From NCBI RefSeq assembly GCF_900114645.1, contig NZ_FOTR01000005.1, positions 1 to 64,000 of the forward strand: 64,000 nucleotides of DNA, written 5' to 3'. Made by a program: the position numbers and the translations under genes. Shown here piece by piece: positions 63,347 to 64,000 of this stretch. Below the pieces are notes generated by a model. It ran no database searches, had not been told where the DNA came from, and saw only the letters and a program-made list of their open reading frames with translations. Every line of letters begins with the position of its first letter. Position 1 is the first letter of the stretch. The DNA is from Gracilibacillus orientalis (GTDB lineage Bacteria; Bacillota; Bacilli; Bacillales; Amphibacillaceae).

Positions 63347-63405
63347 TTTTTTATAACGATGTTAATTGTCCGTAAAATCCCCACTGATAGAAGTCTCACT
63401 TTTAA
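63347..63405 (+). repeat. dispersed hairpin repeat, copy E
   Basis: TTTTTTATAACGATGTTAAT, then TGTCCGTAAAATCCCCACTG, then ATAGAAGTCTCACTTTTA. It is the most diverged full-length copy and the first hairpin is weakened. It lies at the 3' end of the lyase gene. The rest of the gap 63042-63401 has a hairpin near 63111-63140 (GCAGACCCAAATAGGATCTG) and no gene. Confidence 0.8.
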
Positions 63406-64000
63406 TTATTGATATTAAAATCCGGTAAAGTCTCAAAATTCTTCGGTAAATCAACTAAATATAAATTTCCGTAGCCATTTTTGTCACTGGTAAATAATAA
63501 CTGGCTACCGTCCGGGCTAAATCTGGGATGGGCGTGTACTTTTTGAACATGAAAACTGCAACGGTGTTCACACAACATTTTAGGGTTAGAGAACTCCCCA
63601 TTAACCTGATCCCAGACAATTAATTTATCAAGTGGAGCTCTTCCGTCTATTACTACTCTAGAAAATCCGTGAGAATGGGCATGCCAATTGCGAAAAGAAA
63701 ACTCTACCTCCTCCATGTTTTTATTGTTGTAGTGGATTTTCCCAAAAAAGGCTGTGCCATCCGCTCGAAAACCATGATATCCAATGTTTTCCCCATCTGG
63801 AAACCAGTATTCATGTCCGACCATTTCATAAGGTTCTTTTCGCTCACGAATCTTCCATGTCTCTTGGGTATTTAAATTAAGCCCCCATATTCGGTGATCG
63901 ACAAGTTGCCACGGCCCTTCATGACAGAATGTGATCAGGTTTTTATGTTTTGGTGACGTATTTATGTGAGTGGTAAAATTATGATCTTCGTAAACTACGG
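63402..64000 (-). CDS. ogl: oligogalacturonate lyase, C-terminal part (window edge)
   Basis: Intracellular beta-propeller lyase (PL22 type) that splits unsaturated pectin oligosaccharides. The frame is open to the window edge, so the N-terminal part is outside. Diagnostic blocks, read from the edge: NLITFCHEGPWQLVDHRIWG, MVGHEYWFPDGENIGYHGFR, AHSHGF and VHAHPRFSPDGSQLLFTSDK. The His residues in CHEGPW, HAHS and HAHP are in the metal-binding positions known for the family. Minus strand; stop within the dispersed repeat copy E. Pectin use would fit one of the upstream oligosaccharide importers. Confidence 0.85.
   Translation of the reverse strand, partial: VVYEDHNFTTHINTSPKHKNLITFCHEGPWQLVDHRIWGLNLNTQETWKIRERKEPYEMVGHEYWFPDGENIGYHGFRADGTAFFGKIHYNNKNMEEVEFSFRNWHAHSHGFSRVVIDGRAPLDKLIVWDQVNGEFSNPKMLCEHRCSFHVQKVHAHPRFSPDGSQLLFTSDKNGYGNLYLVDLPKNFETLPDFNINN

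Overview
The window looks like chromosome of a low-G+C, spore-former-type Firmicute of the family Bacillaceae. The evidence is the conserved block sigW-rsiW-cdaA-cdaR-glmM-glmS with a glmS ribozyme, AAGGAGG-type ribosome binding sites, frequent TTG and GTG starts, and Fur, Zur and CcpA-type sites of Bacillus form. A GH11 xylanase with a CBM36 module resembling xylanase J of alkaliphilic Bacillus, and the end of an oligogalacturonate lyase, suggest a plant-polysaccharide degrader, possibly a salt- or alkali-tolerant genus such as Gracilibacillus. The genus is inference.

Layout: 1-840 is a seven-tRNA cluster (Glu, Val, Thr, Tyr, Gln, Lys, Ala). 1.2-8.3 kb is the envelope-stress and cell-wall block: autoregulated SigW and its anti-sigma, c-di-AMP synthase CdaA with CdaR, and GlmM and GlmS with the ribozyme. 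Immediately 3' of glmS (8.4-10.4 kb) lies the wreck of a Tn7-like transposon (tnsA and tnsB remnants) at the classical attTn7 location. 10.4-19.6 kb is a duplicated persulfide/sulfide detoxification cluster: two rhodanese-persulfide dioxygenase fusions, two TusA-rhodanese fusions, two free TusA, two DsrE-like proteins, single rhodaneses, a TauE exporter and the regulator CstR, with CstR-type operator palindromes and two broken genes. 19.6-22.5 kb holds odds and ends: half an MFS transporter, a HIT-like protein, a small lipoprotein and an APH-fold kinase.

23.0-36.9 kb carries two CUT1-type sugar ABC uptake systems. The first sits with a TIM-barrel isomerase-like protein, a Gfo/Idh/MocA dehydrogenase, a DUF624 protein and an AraR-type regulator; the second is next to a YesM/YesN-type two-component system and another DUF624 protein. 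37-45 kb holds an FMN reductase, a Yip1-like membrane protein, an ABC-2 exporter, the xylanase on the minus strand, the small alarmone synthetase SasA/RelP on the minus strand and a 3D-domain wall protein. 45.5-49.5 kb is an envelope polysaccharide block: a GT2 synthase, an LCP transferase and an SH3b-amidase. 49.7-55.9 kb is a Fur-boxed iron-siderophore uptake operon with two binding proteins and a ferredoxin/flavodoxin-type reductase. 56.3-56.7 kb is a Zur-boxed zinc-independent ribosomal protein S14. 56.9-62 kb is a UvrA-like ATPase with WYL regulator, CHY zinc-finger protein, TetR regulator flanked by palindromes, and a GNAT protein. The window closes with an SDR oxidoreductase and a truncated oligogalacturonate lyase on the minus strand.

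Two repeat families stand out. One is a dispersed element of about 57 bp with internal hairpins, present five times in the same orientation. The other is a three-unit, 51-bp tandem array of hairpins at about 56.1 kb. Family assignments rest on reading motifs by eye, with no database search.
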